64,000 bases of DNA from positions 1 through 64,000 of the forward strand of contig QXVZ01002098.1 in assembly GCA_008931825.1 (NCBI GenBank), in the 5' to 3' direction. Each line of letters begins with the position of its first letter. Position 1 is the stretch's first letter. Below are positions 47,612 through 58,486 of the stretch, one piece after another. A program made the translations under genes and the position numbers. Source of the DNA: Phallusia fumigata. Taxonomy: Eukaryota > Chordata > Ascidiacea > Phlebobranchia > Ascidiidae. The notes below the pieces were generated by a model. That model had not been told where the DNA came from and searched no databases. It saw nothing but the letters and a program-made list of their open reading frames with translations.

Positions 47612-47807
47612 GTTCAGTTTAGTTCGATATCTAGATATAAATCTGATTTGAAAAAAGCAAATGGTTTAAACTTATCTGTGTAAATATCGACTGTCAGGTT
47701 CGTAGGCCCTTTTGTTTCTTTCTTCGTCGCAGTAATACTTGCCTACAAAAAAATTACAAGCGCAGTATAAACATACACTGAAATATGATTTGCGGTTGTT
47801 TTCTTAC

Positions 47808-47928
47808 ATTTGGTGTGTAGTGCTTCGAATAACGTTAATGTTCCGGGTTTCTTCATTGCTTTAGCTACTGCCGGTTTTGCAATCCATTGGATATTTCGGA
47901 CAGTTGTTGGACAGACATCTGCAACAAA
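47808..47928 (-). ncRNA. Host exon, family E
   Basis: Acceptor GTTTTGTTGCAG and donor AAAT|GTAAGA on the minus strand. Contains AGCTAAAGCAATGAAGAAAC, matching the plus-strand exon at 14532-14642. The equivalent at 50.31-50.42 kb has GCGG in place of the GCAG acceptor. Confidence 0.55.
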
Positions 47929-47999
47929 ACTACAACACAGTATTTAAGTTTGAGTAATTAAGCCTAATATCAGGTGTAGGAGTTCCGATGCATTCGAGT

Positions 48000-48480
48000 A
48001 TAGCGAATCTGGTAGAGGTTATGAATAAAACATCATAGTATGCCTGATGGCCTATGTTAAACGATTATACTGGAGGGAATTCGTTAAAGTTTGATGTGGA
48101 CACTTCAACCGATGCTGACAACCGGTTAGTCAACGAAACACACGTGACATGCAGGATGGTACGTGCAACATGCAAAATATTGCGCAGCAATCAAGCAGCA
48201 GGGAAGTGTCCACTATACTTAGCCATCTAAAAAACTGCTACGAGCTTGCACCATCTGTTTATGGTCGTTTCAACAAAGTGTACAATACTGATTTGGTCTT
48301 AAAAATTTGTTTTGCGTAGTTTCCGACTTAATACGGATTTGGGAAAATATCCGCAAAACTAACTTGATTCTATCGCAACTGAAAACACGCCAACTCCGCT
48401 TCCGTTTCTTTTCCTGCTAAACAAATTAGAAACGGTACTTGGAAAATTCACTTGTAACCTAGTTTACAAAGCGTTTAAAC
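48000..48480 (-). other. Unclassified repeat, no gene
   Basis: Bases 48080-48230 match blocks near 14.2, 17.5, 18.8 and 28.05 kb (TGCTGACAACCG, GCAACATGCAAAAT), oriented for the minus strand. Confidence 0.35.
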
Positions 48481-48487
48481 ATGTCAA

Positions 48488-48531
48488 CATGCGAAGACAG
48501 GATATAGGTGCACGCTATACTGCCTTCGCAT
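48488..48531 (-). ncRNA. Family II intronic hairpin
   Basis: Minus strand: ATGCGAAGGCAG and CTGTCTTCGCAT around TATAGCGTGCACCTATA; inner TATAG with CTATA is longer than in most copies. Confidence 0.6.
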
Positions 48532-48699
48532 TGCAGTAAAAGTAATAAAATTACCCAAAGCGTGGATTCCTTTCTAACACGTCTTCGGTTGTTTTCTACT
48601 CGTGTCTGAATCAAAGTTTGTTGTAAATGTACCGACAATATGTCAAAAACTATTTCATATTTTAACTAGTATTAATCAGAACGAATCGTAAGAGCGCAT

Positions 48700-49440
48700 T
48701 TACAAGCATGATTTAAACCCTACAGTCACACTAACCAATAGGTTGACCTGCTGTGACCTTTAGCCAAGCCGCAGCAAACCGCACAACAAACGGTAATCCA
48801 CATTTTCCAAAGCGGTTTCAGTGATGCAATACACATGCAAAAACAATGTTTTGCCTTCTGAAAGACCAAGTACAAGCTTACATGCTACTGAAGTAGGAGC
48901 AGACTTATCGTGCCGCACCGTCGTTTACAGCGTGATAAAGCAAACGCATTTCGATCACCACTACTCAAACACGTTAAGCAATTGTGTAATATCAACCGCT
49001 TGGCTGCGTCTGTCATAAAGCATGAAAATCACTTGCTATGTGGCATACTGATCATATGGTAGCGAAGTAGCGGGCATAATAACAAAAACGACGCACTGTC
49101 TTCTACATCGCCATAGAACAAACGTATTGAGGTTACCACTGCGCAATTACAGCTTAATAATAGCCAGCAAAAAACGCAACTGGCCGCCCCGAATAAATCC
49201 CTGTTTGAATTTGAAGTAGCCGTCACATAAACCAACAGCTGAGCGTTGCGCCGCTTTGCTCGTAAACCCAAGTCGCGTCGTTTACGTTTTGGCAGCATTC
49301 AGCGCTTGAATGAGACGCACCCTACATATATACGTTTTAATTTTAAAAATTAGTATTTAGATTAAAAAGGTGCAAATGGGCGAATCCAACTAAAAGTCAC
49401 AATAAACCCGCGTCAAACATGGCATAATTGTTTCTATAGG
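48700..49440 (-). other. Reverse counterpart of the 21.9-23.3 kb repeat blocks
   Basis: Contains the reverse of CGTTTGCTACATC and CACTGAAAC blocks. The 89-residue minus frame at 49029-49298 lacks domain features and spans these repeats. Confidence 0.35.
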
Positions 49441-49839
49441 CCTAAACGTATCAAAAAATAAATTGAAACAAAAACTCCGTGAAAGTTTCATCCAAACTAA
49501 AGCCGAAACATTATGACCGTATGAATACACACTTCGACAAATTGTCACTGCACCTAAAGAAGGCATTAGGAAAGCACTTTTTATAACGCTTACAGTAGTC
49601 AGGCAGGGACAAAAAGCTAAAATACAAAACTAACAAACTAACCTGTCTGAAGCCACTGTCATTGCATCCTTGTTTTCTTCCACTAGAATACATGAGAACT
49701 CGTTGTTTGTTTTCGGCGAAAAAAAAACAGGTAAAGCACAAGGAATTCTGCGCCATACGCAATCTAAAGAATAAAACTTAAAATCGGTTAACATGGGAAG
49801 ACAGGATAAGTACTAATTTATATCTAGTACAATTGGCGT

Positions 49840-49878
49840 ACAGGAGACGGTCAGGGTGCACTCTGCACCACCTCCTGT
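49840..49878 (-). ncRNA. Family IV intronic hairpin
   Basis: ACAGGAGACGGTCAG and CTGCACCACCTCCTGT around GGTGCACT; ACAGGAG with CTCCTGT, GGT with ACC and CAG with CTG all pair. Confidence 0.6.
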
Positions 49879-50076
49879 GTTAAGTTTAATTCGTTATCTA
49901 GATATGAATTTGATTTGATAGAAATAAAATGGTTTAAACTTATCTGTGCAAATATCGGATGTAGGGTTCTTCGTCGAAAATAGACAAACATCTGCAAAAG
50001 TTTTAAGGTCAAATACGCTACTAGTGATGTATAGTAATTGAAACAGCGTGTTTAGGACAATCAACGTAATTCGCGT

Positions 50077-50115
50077 ACAGAGGGTGTTCAGCGTGCACTC
50101 TGTACCATCTCCTGT
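50077..50115 (-). ncRNA. Family IV intronic hairpin
   Basis: ACAGAGGGTGTTCAG and CTGTACCATCTCCTGT around CGTGCACT. Confidence 0.5.
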
Positions 50116-50429
50116 GTTCAATTTAGTTCGTTATCTGGATATAAATTTGATTTGATGGAAAATGGTTTGAACTTATCTGTCAAATATCGGCTGTCAGGTT
50201 TGTAATCCCTTTTGTTTCTTTCTTCGTCGCAGTAATCCTTGCCTACAAAAACAATAAAAAGCAGAGTTTAAACGTTCACTGAAATATTTTGGGGTTGTTT
50301 GCTTACATTTGGGGTGTGATGCTTCGAATAACGTTTATGTACCGGGTTCTTCCATTGCTTTAGCTGATGCAGGATTTGCAATCCATTCGATATTTCGAAA
50401 AGTTGTTGGACAGACATCCGCAACAAAAC

Positions 50430-51240
50430 TAAAACACACCATTTAATTTAGAAATTTGAACGACTTTTTTCTTAATCTCAAGTAGTTCATATCTGATCGA
50501 ACCAAATTTCATTTTTAAATTCATGTAACCTTATCACCACAGAAACTTTGTGTTTGTGGTGTTTGCAAGAATCCTATGGGACTAGCGGGGTAACGAATGG
50601 GGCTAACGAAACAGATTGCACAACTCCATGATCGTATCTACCAGCTGTAAAATTTTCATCACATTCCACCAAACATTGCATGGCAAAACGACATGCAGGG
50701 TAGAAAAACAGTGAAACAATTAGTCTTTCCTTCAGGTAGAAGAACCATATATAGATCTTTCATTGAATTGATTCTAACGCTTGTTTACATGCACATTGAC
50801 AAAAATTAAAAAACTGCAACTTCTTTGAACGGGACCCATAATTACCAGCAGTCAAGTCAACGTAGTAAAAAACACTAAAGCTGATACACCAATGTTGTGT
50901 CATTGCACATGGCTAAATTTGTATGTTATGTTTGGTTGGCAAATGCGGAAACAAATGCGGCAAATGCGGCAACAAATGCGGAAACATAATGGTTATGTGA
51001 ATATACATTTCGACAAATTGTCAACCAAACTACACCGGTAGAGGGTATTGAAGAAAGCACTTCTTTATGTTTGACAGTCCTCAATCGATCTAACAAACTA
51101 ACCTGTCTTAAGCCACTGTCCTTTGCATCTTTGTTTTTTTTCCATTAGAATACATGAAAACTTTTTCTGTTTCTGATATTTTTCTGTAAAAAATAGGTGA
51201 AGTACAAGGAATACTGACTCATAAGTTAAGTAATCTAGTT
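50430..51240 (-). other. Repeat remnants with exon C
   Basis: Holds part of the interspersed repeat (50.52-50.67 kb) and a third family C exon ending at 51103 (CAG|GTTAGT). A short simple repeat of AAATGCGGC occurs near 50.94-50.99 kb. Confidence 0.4.
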
Positions 51241-51260
51241 ATTAGATTTAAATTTGTTAA

Positions 51261-51303
51261 CATGAGAAGACAGGATAAGTGCACGTTATACTGCCTTTCC
51301 ATG
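51261..51303 (-). ncRNA. Family II intronic hairpin
   Basis: Minus strand: CATGGAAAGGCAG and CTGTCTTCTCATG around TATAACGTGCACTTAT. Confidence 0.6.
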
Positions 51304-51561
51304 CTCGTCATTAAATTTAAAAGAATGTAATACCAGTCATTAAGGTATATCTAAGTGAACTTTAAAATTTACTGGCCTGTTTTGGGCATAATCATGAACA
51401 ACGTTTCTCCAAAAAATATTCCGGGCGGCGGTCGAGCAATCAGTGGATAGTCTGGAAACATTATTCAGAAGTCGTACGAGGATCTGAAACAAATATTCTA
51501 GCAGCAGTATTGTGCATTTGGTGAGTTGTGACTTACTACCCTACAAAACACACAATATGTC

Positions 51562-51595
51562 AGAAGCAAACTAGTGTGCACCCTAATTTACTTCT
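51562..51595 (-). ncRNA. Family I intronic hairpin
   Basis: Minus strand: AGAAGTAAATTAG and CTAGTTTGCTTCT around GGTGCACA. Like the copy at 20347 it has the short AGAAG-CTTCT form. Confidence 0.6.
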
Positions 51596-51689
51596 ACACC
51601 AGCAACGAAAAATATATTTACAACAATGACTTTACCTGTATATTTTCCGCTTGGGACTAGTTTTCCTTTACAACGTCCCATCGACACCG

Positions 51690-51960
51690 CTGACAAATGA
51701 AGAATGACACGTCGCCGCGCCAAATTCACGTGGGTTCCCTTTTTTTTTTTTTTTCGACCAATCAAAACGCTTGCTCTCGAAACGTCACAGGAGCGCTCTT
51801 CATTCGTCCAATGGCTGACCTTATTGCACCAATCAGTAAGTTGCATTTGGAGGCGGTAGTTTGTTGCTGGAGGCGGAACGCCTAAACAGTTGGCGAGTGA
51901 ATTGGCGTGAGGATTTGATTGGCGCTTGTGACACCACAGTGCTTGCCTGGAGGAGGTCTT
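51690..51960 (-). promoter_or_regulatory. Promoter-like CCAAT cluster P4
   Basis: Five boxes (near 51758, 51808, 51829, 51901 and 51917) keep the order and approximate spacing of P1, read on the minus strand, and TCACGTGACGTTTCG-type elements remain. The first exon ends at the donor CAG|GTAAAG (51636). Confidence 0.6.
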
Positions 51961-52121
51961 AAACCTGGAGGAGGTCGTTTACATTGTTAAGACCACATGT
52001 GTTTTAAACAAAAATTTTGGTACGTCGTAAGTGTTTAAATCAAGCATTTGTTTTAATAAACAACTTTTATGCGTTAACAGAAGATTTTGTACTTCGTCCA
52101 CATCTAATTGACAGTTTTCAT

Positions 52122-52231
52122 TAGTGGTGTCCAATTTTTAATTGTCACTTCTTGTCTAGTAGGGGAGAAATGAAAAGTTCCCAAATAAGCAAAGGGGAAA
52201 ATGCACCAAAAAGGTTGGGGACCATTGGTTT
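52122..52231. mobile_element. Short hAT-like MITE, second copy
   Basis: Inverted relative to 453-571; reads GGTCCCCAACCTTTTTGGTG on the minus strand. Ends near TTAGTGGTG and ACCATTGG are eroded. Confidence 0.5.
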
Positions 52232-52429
52232 AGATATTTAATATTTCTTAAAATTTATACGTGCCACAATTTCGAGCACAAACTGATTTGGATAACCAAG
52301 CAAGGATAGAACAAAACGAGGTCGAACCCTTAATAATCCAGCGAATAGTTCTACTAGATTTGGCGACGAAAGCGCAGTAATATGCACGGAACAAAAACGT
52401 TGGTAATTAATTTTATGGTGCAACTAACC

Positions 52430-52690
52430 TCAGAACAAACACAACTGCATTCATCTTTACATCGACATAAACAAAAACTTCATCGTTTAACTTCCGCATT
52501 TCTGTATTTCAGTCCATACACGTTTTTCCTCCGTAAACCAATTCTGATCCAACGCTTCCTATCGACGCAGGGGTTTGCATGACAGCCGAGTTCACGCCCC
52601 TTTCTCCCAACCCATCGACAGAAACGAAACAAACGACATTTAGTGTTTGAGACAAACGCCCAGGACAATCCAGGACCAAAGTTTCTGAAA
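52430..52690 (-). ncRNA. Host exon, pre-promoter family
   Basis: Shows the same order of blocks as 62.99-63.22 kb (ACATCGACAT, TCGTTTAACTTCCGCATTTCTG-like, CGCCCCTTTCTCCCAA-like). A possible donor is GAG|GTTAGT near 52430. Function unknown. Confidence 0.4.
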
Positions 52691-52768
52691 CAAAAATATA
52701 CAAGAGACAGAACAATGCAAATTTATTTCTACAAGCTACTCAGTTTTATCACAATAACATGTGGCGAA

Positions 52769-52802
52769 TACTAAGCAGTGTGCACCCTGGCTAGCCTTCA
52801 CC
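52769..52802 (-). ncRNA. Family III intronic hairpin
   Basis: Minus strand: GAAGGCTAGCCAG and CTGCTTAGTATTC around GGTGCACA. Confidence 0.55.
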
Positions 52803-53045
52803 AAACATTTAAGAAATTGTTCCTAACATGAGTTTTAGCGATAATTTACTCGACTACAGTTAATTACCTGTTGGACGAGCTGGTCGGCTGCCGGACTGTT
52901 CAGGCATTTTATCTAAAGAAACATCTCCCCTATACTCAGAATGAAAGTTGCCGTCCGAATTCTCCTCAACAGAGACGAGAAAAGTTCCTAAAACAAAAAA
53001 TATTTGAGACAGAAAATGCAATCTTTACATAAAAACTATATCGCT

Positions 53046-53077
53046 AAGAATAAACAGTGTGCACCCTTGTTAGCTTT
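53046..53077 (-). ncRNA. Family III intronic hairpin
   Basis: Minus strand: GAAAGCTAACAAG and CTGTTTATTCTT around GGTGCACA. Confidence 0.5.
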
Positions 53078-53312
53078 CACTAAACAAACTGTGTCATTAG
53101 AAATGGTTTCTGCCATAAGTTTAACGCGACAATTTGCTTGGCTAACGGTTAATTACCTGTTGGAAGAGCTGGCTGCTTAACGACTGACTAGGCTTTTCAA
53201 CCATTTATCAATTGAGGATTCCACGAATCTTACAGAGAAAATAGTCTGCACCAAATCCTGGTTTTACCGTGACAGCTGTAAGACCAAAGTTTCTGAAACA
53301 AAAAGATACCAG

Positions 53313-53711
53313 ACACATAAAATAACGGACGAGGGCTACGCGCAAATCGATGACGTAACACCGAGGCTGGAGGTTCGAAATGGCAAGATCGTGGAAATTG
53401 CGGAAAATACCGAAGTACCCAAACCGCTGGCGAAGCAATCGATTCCTAAAATTGCTTTAGAAACTCGCGTGGCGCGTTCTGATTCGTTGAGGCTCAGGCT
53501 CCGTGACATCATCATGTTTTTGTTGATTTCTAACGCTTGCTTGCGGGCGTTCATGTCGCTCGACGGCACCGCGTTTAACGTTTACTTCTACCAGTCGGTT
53601 TTCTTCGGAACAAGCGCCTGGACTACGAACGTGATGATCTGCCGCCCGCTGAACACTTTCTTTCGCATGCACTCTGCCGGTTATTTGTTTGAAATGTGGT
53701 CGTTCGCATGA
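53313..53711 (+). CDS. Otopetrin-like C-terminal segment inserted in the array
   Basis: A GC-richer open stretch of about 132 codons ends in TGA. After a charged start (DEGYAQIDDVTPRLEVRNGK) it has a hydrophobic helix (DIIMFLLISNACLRAFMSL), then FYQSVFFGTSAWTTNVMICR and PLNTFFRMHSAGYLFEMW. The FFG-xx-W, C-xPL-xx-FFRMHS and LFE-W pattern matches the last two membrane helices of otopetrin proton channels. Nothing upstream in the window supplies the other ten or so helices. Base composition differs sharply from its neighbours. It is plus strand inside a minus-strand intron and replaces part of a family III hairpin. It may be a retro- or DNA-mediated copy of a last exon; no poly-A tail is seen. 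Confidence 0.6.
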   Translation, partial: THKITDEGYAQIDDVTPRLEVRNGKIVEIAENTEVPKPLAKQSIPKIALETRVARSDSLRLRLRDIIMFLLISNACLRAFMSLDGTAFNVYFYQSVFFGTSAWTTNVMICRPLNTFFRMHSAGYLFEMWSFA

Positions 53712-54007
53712 TAGCGCTAGTGGGCATGCATGTTTACATTTAGTTTTAATGTGCAATTTGGTTAGCCTTGAATGTTTCTAACATAAGCTTAAAGCGGCAA
53801 TGTTCTTCATTAATTACCTGTTGGACGAGCTGGCTGCTTGATCACTGTCAAGGCATTTCAACTAGAGAAACAACTTCCATGTCAAGAAAGAAAGTCCCCT
53901 TCCAAATTCCACTTAAAGATGTGAAAAGCTCCTGAAACACAAAATTTCAGAGACAGAAAACTGCACTTCGTCATTCACATTCAAACCATGTTGCAAAAAC
54001 ATATCAC

Positions 54008-54041
54008 GAAGGCTAAGCAGTGTGCACCCTGGTTGGCCTTC
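54008..54041 (-). ncRNA. Family III intronic hairpin
   Basis: Minus strand: GAAGGCCAACCAG and CTGCTTAGCCTTC around GGTGCACA. Decayed neighbours lie at 54242-54265 and 54345-54372. Confidence 0.6.
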
Positions 54042-54582
54042 AGCAATCAAATCGAAAAAAGAAATTTACTGTACAACGACAAGTTTTAAAATAGGCGCGT
54101 TAGATTAAATCGGCAATATAGTTGGTTACAGTCAACTACCTTGTTGAGCATTCATCCGTTTGTTGAATTGGCGATTCCATCAATCTCACAGATATGACAA
54201 ATAGAAAATACGATTTGGATACCATACAGGAAAATGCATCGCGAAGCTAAACAATGTGCACCCGAGAATAGTGGTAAGACCAAATTTCCTGAAACAAAAA
54301 AATACCAAAGACAGTAAAAGTTCATAATCATAAGGCATGTGACAAAAGACTGAACAGTTGCACTCAGGTTGCGCGTTTAAACCGACATTACCTATTCGAC
54401 GAGCTGGCTGTATGATCACTCTCCAGACATTTCAACCGAAGAAACGTTTTCCATACCAAGAAAACGCCCACTTCCCAATTCTCCTCAACAGAAGTCAGAA
54501 AAGTTACTGAAACAAAATTTATCCGAGACAGAAAAATGCAGTTTATTTTTTACTTGCAAACCATATAGCAAGAACATATCGA

Positions 54583-54616
54583 GAAGGCTAAACAGTGTAC
54601 ACCCTGGTTCGCCTTC
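54583..54616 (-). ncRNA. Family III hairpin with GTGTACAC apex
   Basis: Minus strand: GAAGGCGAACCAG and CTGTTTAGCCTTC. The core has changed from GTGCAC, but an eight-base palindrome, GTGTACAC, is kept. Confidence 0.55.
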
Positions 54617-54902
54617 TGCAATAAAAGAAATTTATTGTAAAGAGAACATTTTTAAATTTATCCCGCTAAATTAAATCGGCAATCTATGAGACCACTGTCA
54701 ATTACCTTATTAAGCATTCAGGCGTTGGGGAAGTTGGCGATACCATCTATCTTAAGAAAAAAAAAGTTGTGTCCACCCAAATCCCCGATATTGCCTCGTA
54801 TACGGTAAAACGAAAGTTCCTAAAACAAAAATATACCATCGACAGAAAAATGCAAGTTCATCTCCAAACTCTTGCAAATTATATTACGCAAAGGTAGATG
54901 AC

Positions 54903-54936
54903 AAAAGCTAAACAGTGTGCACTCTGGTTAGCCTTT
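54903..54936 (-). ncRNA. Family III intronic hairpin
   Basis: Minus strand: AAAGGCTAACCAG and CTGTTTAGCTTTT around AGTGCACA. Confidence 0.6.
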
Positions 54937-55204
54937 ATCAATCAAACATACGTTTAAAGCGGCAGTGTGAGAACTTATTCCTAACATATGTTTCAAGCGA
55001 CAATGGGCTGTCTGCAGTTAATTACCTGTTGGGCGAGCTGGCTGTCTGGCCACTGTTCAGGCATTTCAACTGGAGAAACATCTTCCATACCAAGAAAGAA
55101 GTTGAGGCTGTACGGAATAACACAGAAATTATTGCACCACTATGTAATGTTATACAAACAGCCCAAATTTCACCTAGTTTAAACACGGTTTGATAATTTG
55201 ACCC

Positions 55205-55690
55205 CTTTTAGACAGCTAGTGGGGTAACCGCTGTTGCAATAGGGTAAAAAGTAGTTGCTACACCACAAGGCCCAACCAAAATCTATTAAAATTTTATCCC
55301 AAGCGGAAATTGTTTAAAACAGTTGACCACTACAGGGAGCCGCAAGGCAACCTCCTATTCATTTAGTTGGTGCCAACCGCGACTTGAACCACCATCCACT
55401 AAAGTTCCATTCAACTGGGACAAGTGGTTTATATTCCATACAGCCCATAATTCATTTTTACTTAAGTAACCTTAACATCGCCAAAACTTTTTGTTTGTAG
55501 TGTGTGACAGCATGCAAAACGTTTGAAAAAGGACATACAGTCCACCGGGACTATAAGGTGAAACTATCCAGATGATACAATTCCATGATGATATCTACAA
55601 TCTGTCAAAGTTTCATCCAATTCTAGTAAAGGTTTAATGGCAAAACGGCACTGACAATCTGCAGGGTAAAAACAATATGTGACCCCCTCA
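55205..55690 (-). repeat. Unclassified interspersed repeat
   Basis: Reverse counterpart of 24476-24865 and the most complete copy: GTGGTTCAAGTCGCGG, GTTTTGCATGCTGTCACAC-like and TTGGATGAAACTTTGAC blocks are present in order. It interrupts the array; a hairpin remnant follows at 55732-55757. Confidence 0.5.
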
Positions 55691-55888
55691 GAAAGGGGAC
55701 CCTTTAAAACATATCCCAAAGATAGATTATATGTGCATGCACACTGGTTCGCCTTCGGCAATTAAATTTTGAATAAGAAATTTATTTTAAATAAACATGT
55801 CAAAAAAGGTCCTATAAACAAAACATACCAGAGACAGAAAAATGCCAAACCCTATATTCTTGCAAATCATATCGCAAAAGCATATGAA

Positions 55889-55921
55889 AACGATTAACCA
55901 GTGTGCACCCTGGTTAGCGTT
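55889..55921 (-). ncRNA. Family III hairpin with covarying base pairs
   Basis: Minus strand: GAACGCTAACCAG and CTGGTTAATCGTT around GGTGCACA. AACG with CGTT replaces the AAGG and CTT of other copies, so the change occurs on both arms and pairing is kept. CCAG and CTGG pair fully. Confidence 0.65.
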
Positions 55922-56198
55922 CACCAAGCACATTGCGTTGTAAGAAATTGTTCATATCGCAGGTTGAAACCGGTAAAGCGCTGGCGGCTTGGTTACATTA
56001 AATTACCTATTGGTCGAGCTGGGTGCTTGTCCACTGTCAAGGTATTTCAATTGGAGAAACATCTTTCACACCAAGAAAGAATGAGCACTTTCAAATTCCT
56101 CTCAACCAAGATAAGAATAGTTCATGAAACAAAAAACATTCGAGACAGAAAAAACAATTCATTTTCCACATGCAAGTCATACAGCAAAACACATCGCA

Positions 56199-56230
56199 AA
56201 GGCTAAACAGTGTGCACCCTGGTTCGCCTT
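56199..56230 (-). ncRNA. Family III intronic hairpin with lower stem
   Basis: Minus strand: GAAGGCGAACCAG and CTGTTTAGCCTTT, with ATTGC and GCGAT pairing below a single bulge; about 18 pairs. Confidence 0.6.
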
Positions 56231-56492
56231 CGGCAATCAAATTTAAAACGAAAAAGGCAAAATATATTTAACATTGATTGAGTTGACCACAGGTTATTAC
56301 CTTTTTGAAAAATTCAGCCGTATGTAAAGTCGGAGATTCCAGTATTCTTGCATATAGAATGGTGTCCATCCAATTCCTCATTTTCCTCGACAGCGGAAAA
56401 AGATCAATGTTCCTAAAACAAAAACATACCAGAGACAGAAACGTGCAAGTTCATCTCTATACTTTAGCAAACCAAACAGTAAAACATATCAC

Positions 56493-56526
56493 GAAGGCTA
56501 ATCAGTGTGCACCCTGGTTTGCCTTC
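56493..56526 (-). ncRNA. Family III intronic hairpin
   Basis: Minus strand: GAAGGCAAACCAG and CTGATTAGCCTTC around GGTGCACA. Confidence 0.6.
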
Positions 56527-56763
56527 ATTAGACAAATTTCGAGTTACATTTTTTAATTAATTGCTACCCCTGACAATTACCTTATTGAGCATTCAGCCGT
56601 TCGAGGAGTCGGCGATTTTATCCAAAGATTTTCTCGTCTTAAATCCTGATTTTCCCTCAACAGCGATAAGACCAAAGTTCCTAAAATAATAAAAACATAC
56701 CGGAGATACAAAAATGGAAATACATCTCAATACTTTTGCCAATCATACCGCCAAATCATATGG

Positions 56764-56798
56764 AAAAGACGAAACAGTGTGCACTCTGTTTAGCCTTT
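56764..56798 (-). ncRNA. Family III intronic hairpin
   Basis: Minus strand: AAAGGCTAAACAG and CTGTTTCGTCTTTT around AGTGCACA. Confidence 0.55.
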
Positions 56799-57284
56799 AC
56801 CAATTACAAAGTGTTAAACGAAATTATTCCCAACAAAAGTTTTAACTGGTAATGTGCAATCAGACTGGCTAAAGTTAGTTACCTGCTTGACCACAGTCCA
56901 GGTTTCCACTGCATGAAGAAACATCTTACACACAAAGAAAAATAATGCCTTTCCAAACCCCTCAACAGAGATGTTAAAAGCTCCTGAAACGAAAAATATA
57001 CGGGTCAAAAATATACAATTCATCTTTTACTTGCAATCTCTGGGATGCGGCCAAAACACATCGCAGACATTCTTTAATTAGACCAGCTAAATTAAATTGG
57101 AAATGCACTTGAATACAGTCTATTACCTTGTTGAGCAGTGTTGCAGCCACAAACAGTATTCACCCAAATCCCGATTTACCCCAAAAGCAGTAAGGCGAAA
57201 GTTTCTGAAACAAAAACAGACCAGAGACAGAAAAATGCAAGTTCACCTCTCAAATCTTGCAAACTATATCGCAATGGCACGTGA

Positions 57285-57320
57285 TAAAGACTAAACAGTG
57301 TGCACCCTGGCTAGCCTTTA
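57285..57320 (-). ncRNA. Family III intronic hairpin
   Basis: Minus strand: TAAAGGCTAGCCAG and CTGTTTAGTCTTTA around GGTGCACA. Confidence 0.6.
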
Positions 57321-57572
57321 TCAATCACATTGTGTCACATAAAAAATTGTTTTTAACAAACGTTTGTACTGGTATTGTGCCTGTAGACTGACTACCATTC
57401 ATTACCTGGTGGGTGAGCTGGCTGCATCAAAAATTTTCAGGCATTTTAACTGAAGAATCATATCTCATGGTAAGAAAGTCCACTCGAGAAAAGTTTCTGT
57501 AACAAAAAAATATCGAAGACAGACAAATGCAAATCATCGTTCTCTTGCAAACATACATTAAAACTACATTGT

Positions 57573-57604
57573 TAAGGCTAAACAGTGTGCACCCTGGTTC
57601 GCCT
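57573..57604 (-). ncRNA. Family III intronic hairpin
   Basis: Minus strand: AGGCGAACCAG and CTGTTTAGCCT around GGTGCACA. Confidence 0.55.
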
Positions 57605-57871
57605 GTAGCAATCGAATTTCAAACAATACATTTGAATTAAGCCGGCTAGATTAAATCGGTAATCAATTAGACCGTCGTCAAATACCTTATTAAGCATTCA
57701 GACTTTGGGACTATGGTGGAGTTGGCTATCCGTGTAATCTTGCAGACAAAAATGTTTATCACCAAAATCCAAAATTCCCTCGACAAAAGAGCAAGTTTCT
57801 AAAACAAAAACATGCAAGAGACGTAAGACAGAAAAATGTAAGTTTCTATACACTCTTGAAAATCATATCGC

Positions 57872-57905
57872 AACAGCTAAACAGTGTGCACTCCGGTTAA
57901 CCTTC
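57872..57905 (-). ncRNA. Family III hairpin, weak stem
   Basis: Minus strand: GAAGGTTAACCGG and CTGTTTAGCTGTT around AGTGCACA; several mismatches. Confidence 0.45.
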
Positions 57906-58009
57906 GCCAGTCATATACTACGGTGATAGGTTCGTTACAAAGGTGGTGATCTTACGTCGGAATTTCTAATCTATTTAAATGCAGCACAAAGTACGATTCA
58001 TGATTTTGC

Positions 58010-58430
58010 AGCATATTTGGTGCGATGGACTAAACTACAAACTAGGTATGTTGTAAACGTCAATTGTCAGCTATGCAGCAACCAGACGTTTTTACATGTT
58101 ACCAGAACATAAGACTTCTTTTAATTAGGTGTTTTTTAAGAAGCTAATTTTAGCATTTTTGTATCAACACAAAAACTAAAAGATGGAAGTTGTTTCATTG
58201 CACACAAGATCAATTTAAGTACCTACTGGGACTGTATGTTTGACATGAATTACGGCGGGACATCATCGGAAATAGAGTAACTAGATATAAATATTTAAAA
58301 TCACCTTCTTTCCATCTTGTTTTCTCGCACCCGATTACAGGAATAAGAACACAAATCTGCTTCTGTATTTTCTGCAAATAAATTAGTATCAGGAATTCAG
58401 TGCGGCATGCAATCCAGTTCACAACACCTT
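58010..58430 (-). repeat. Segmental duplicate of 61.28-61.65 kb
   Basis: Ordered blocks AGGTATG-TGTAAACGT, TTTAGCATTTTTGTATC, GTTGTTTCATTGCACACAA-like and TTCCATCTTG-TTTCTCGCA occur in both places, and each copy lies just below a run of family II hairpins. No gene seen. Confidence 0.5.
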
Positions 58431-58442
58431 TTAAATATGTCA

Positions 58443-58486
58443 GCATGCAACGACAGGATAAGTGCACGTTATACTGTCCTTCCATA
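58443..58486 (-). ncRNA. Family II intronic hairpin
   Basis: Minus strand: GTATGGAAGGACAG and CTGTCGTTGCATGC around TATAACGTGCACTTAT. Confidence 0.55.

Larger units (their letters stand above)
52760..58000 (-). ncRNA. Minus-arm family III array
   Basis: Exons homologous to those of the plus arm, reversed: acceptors read CTGAAACAAAAA and donors TTACCT on the plus strand. Clear ones cover about 52868-52988, 53157-53293, 53819-53933, 54390-54508, 54708-54816, 56007-56124, 56303-56412, 56581-56677, 56882-56985, 57129-57206 and 57407-57500. Hairpins sit in the introns. Copies are more diverged than on the plus side, and the stem base C-U mismatch of plus copies is often a proper C-G here (CTGG for CTGT). 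Confidence 0.55.
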
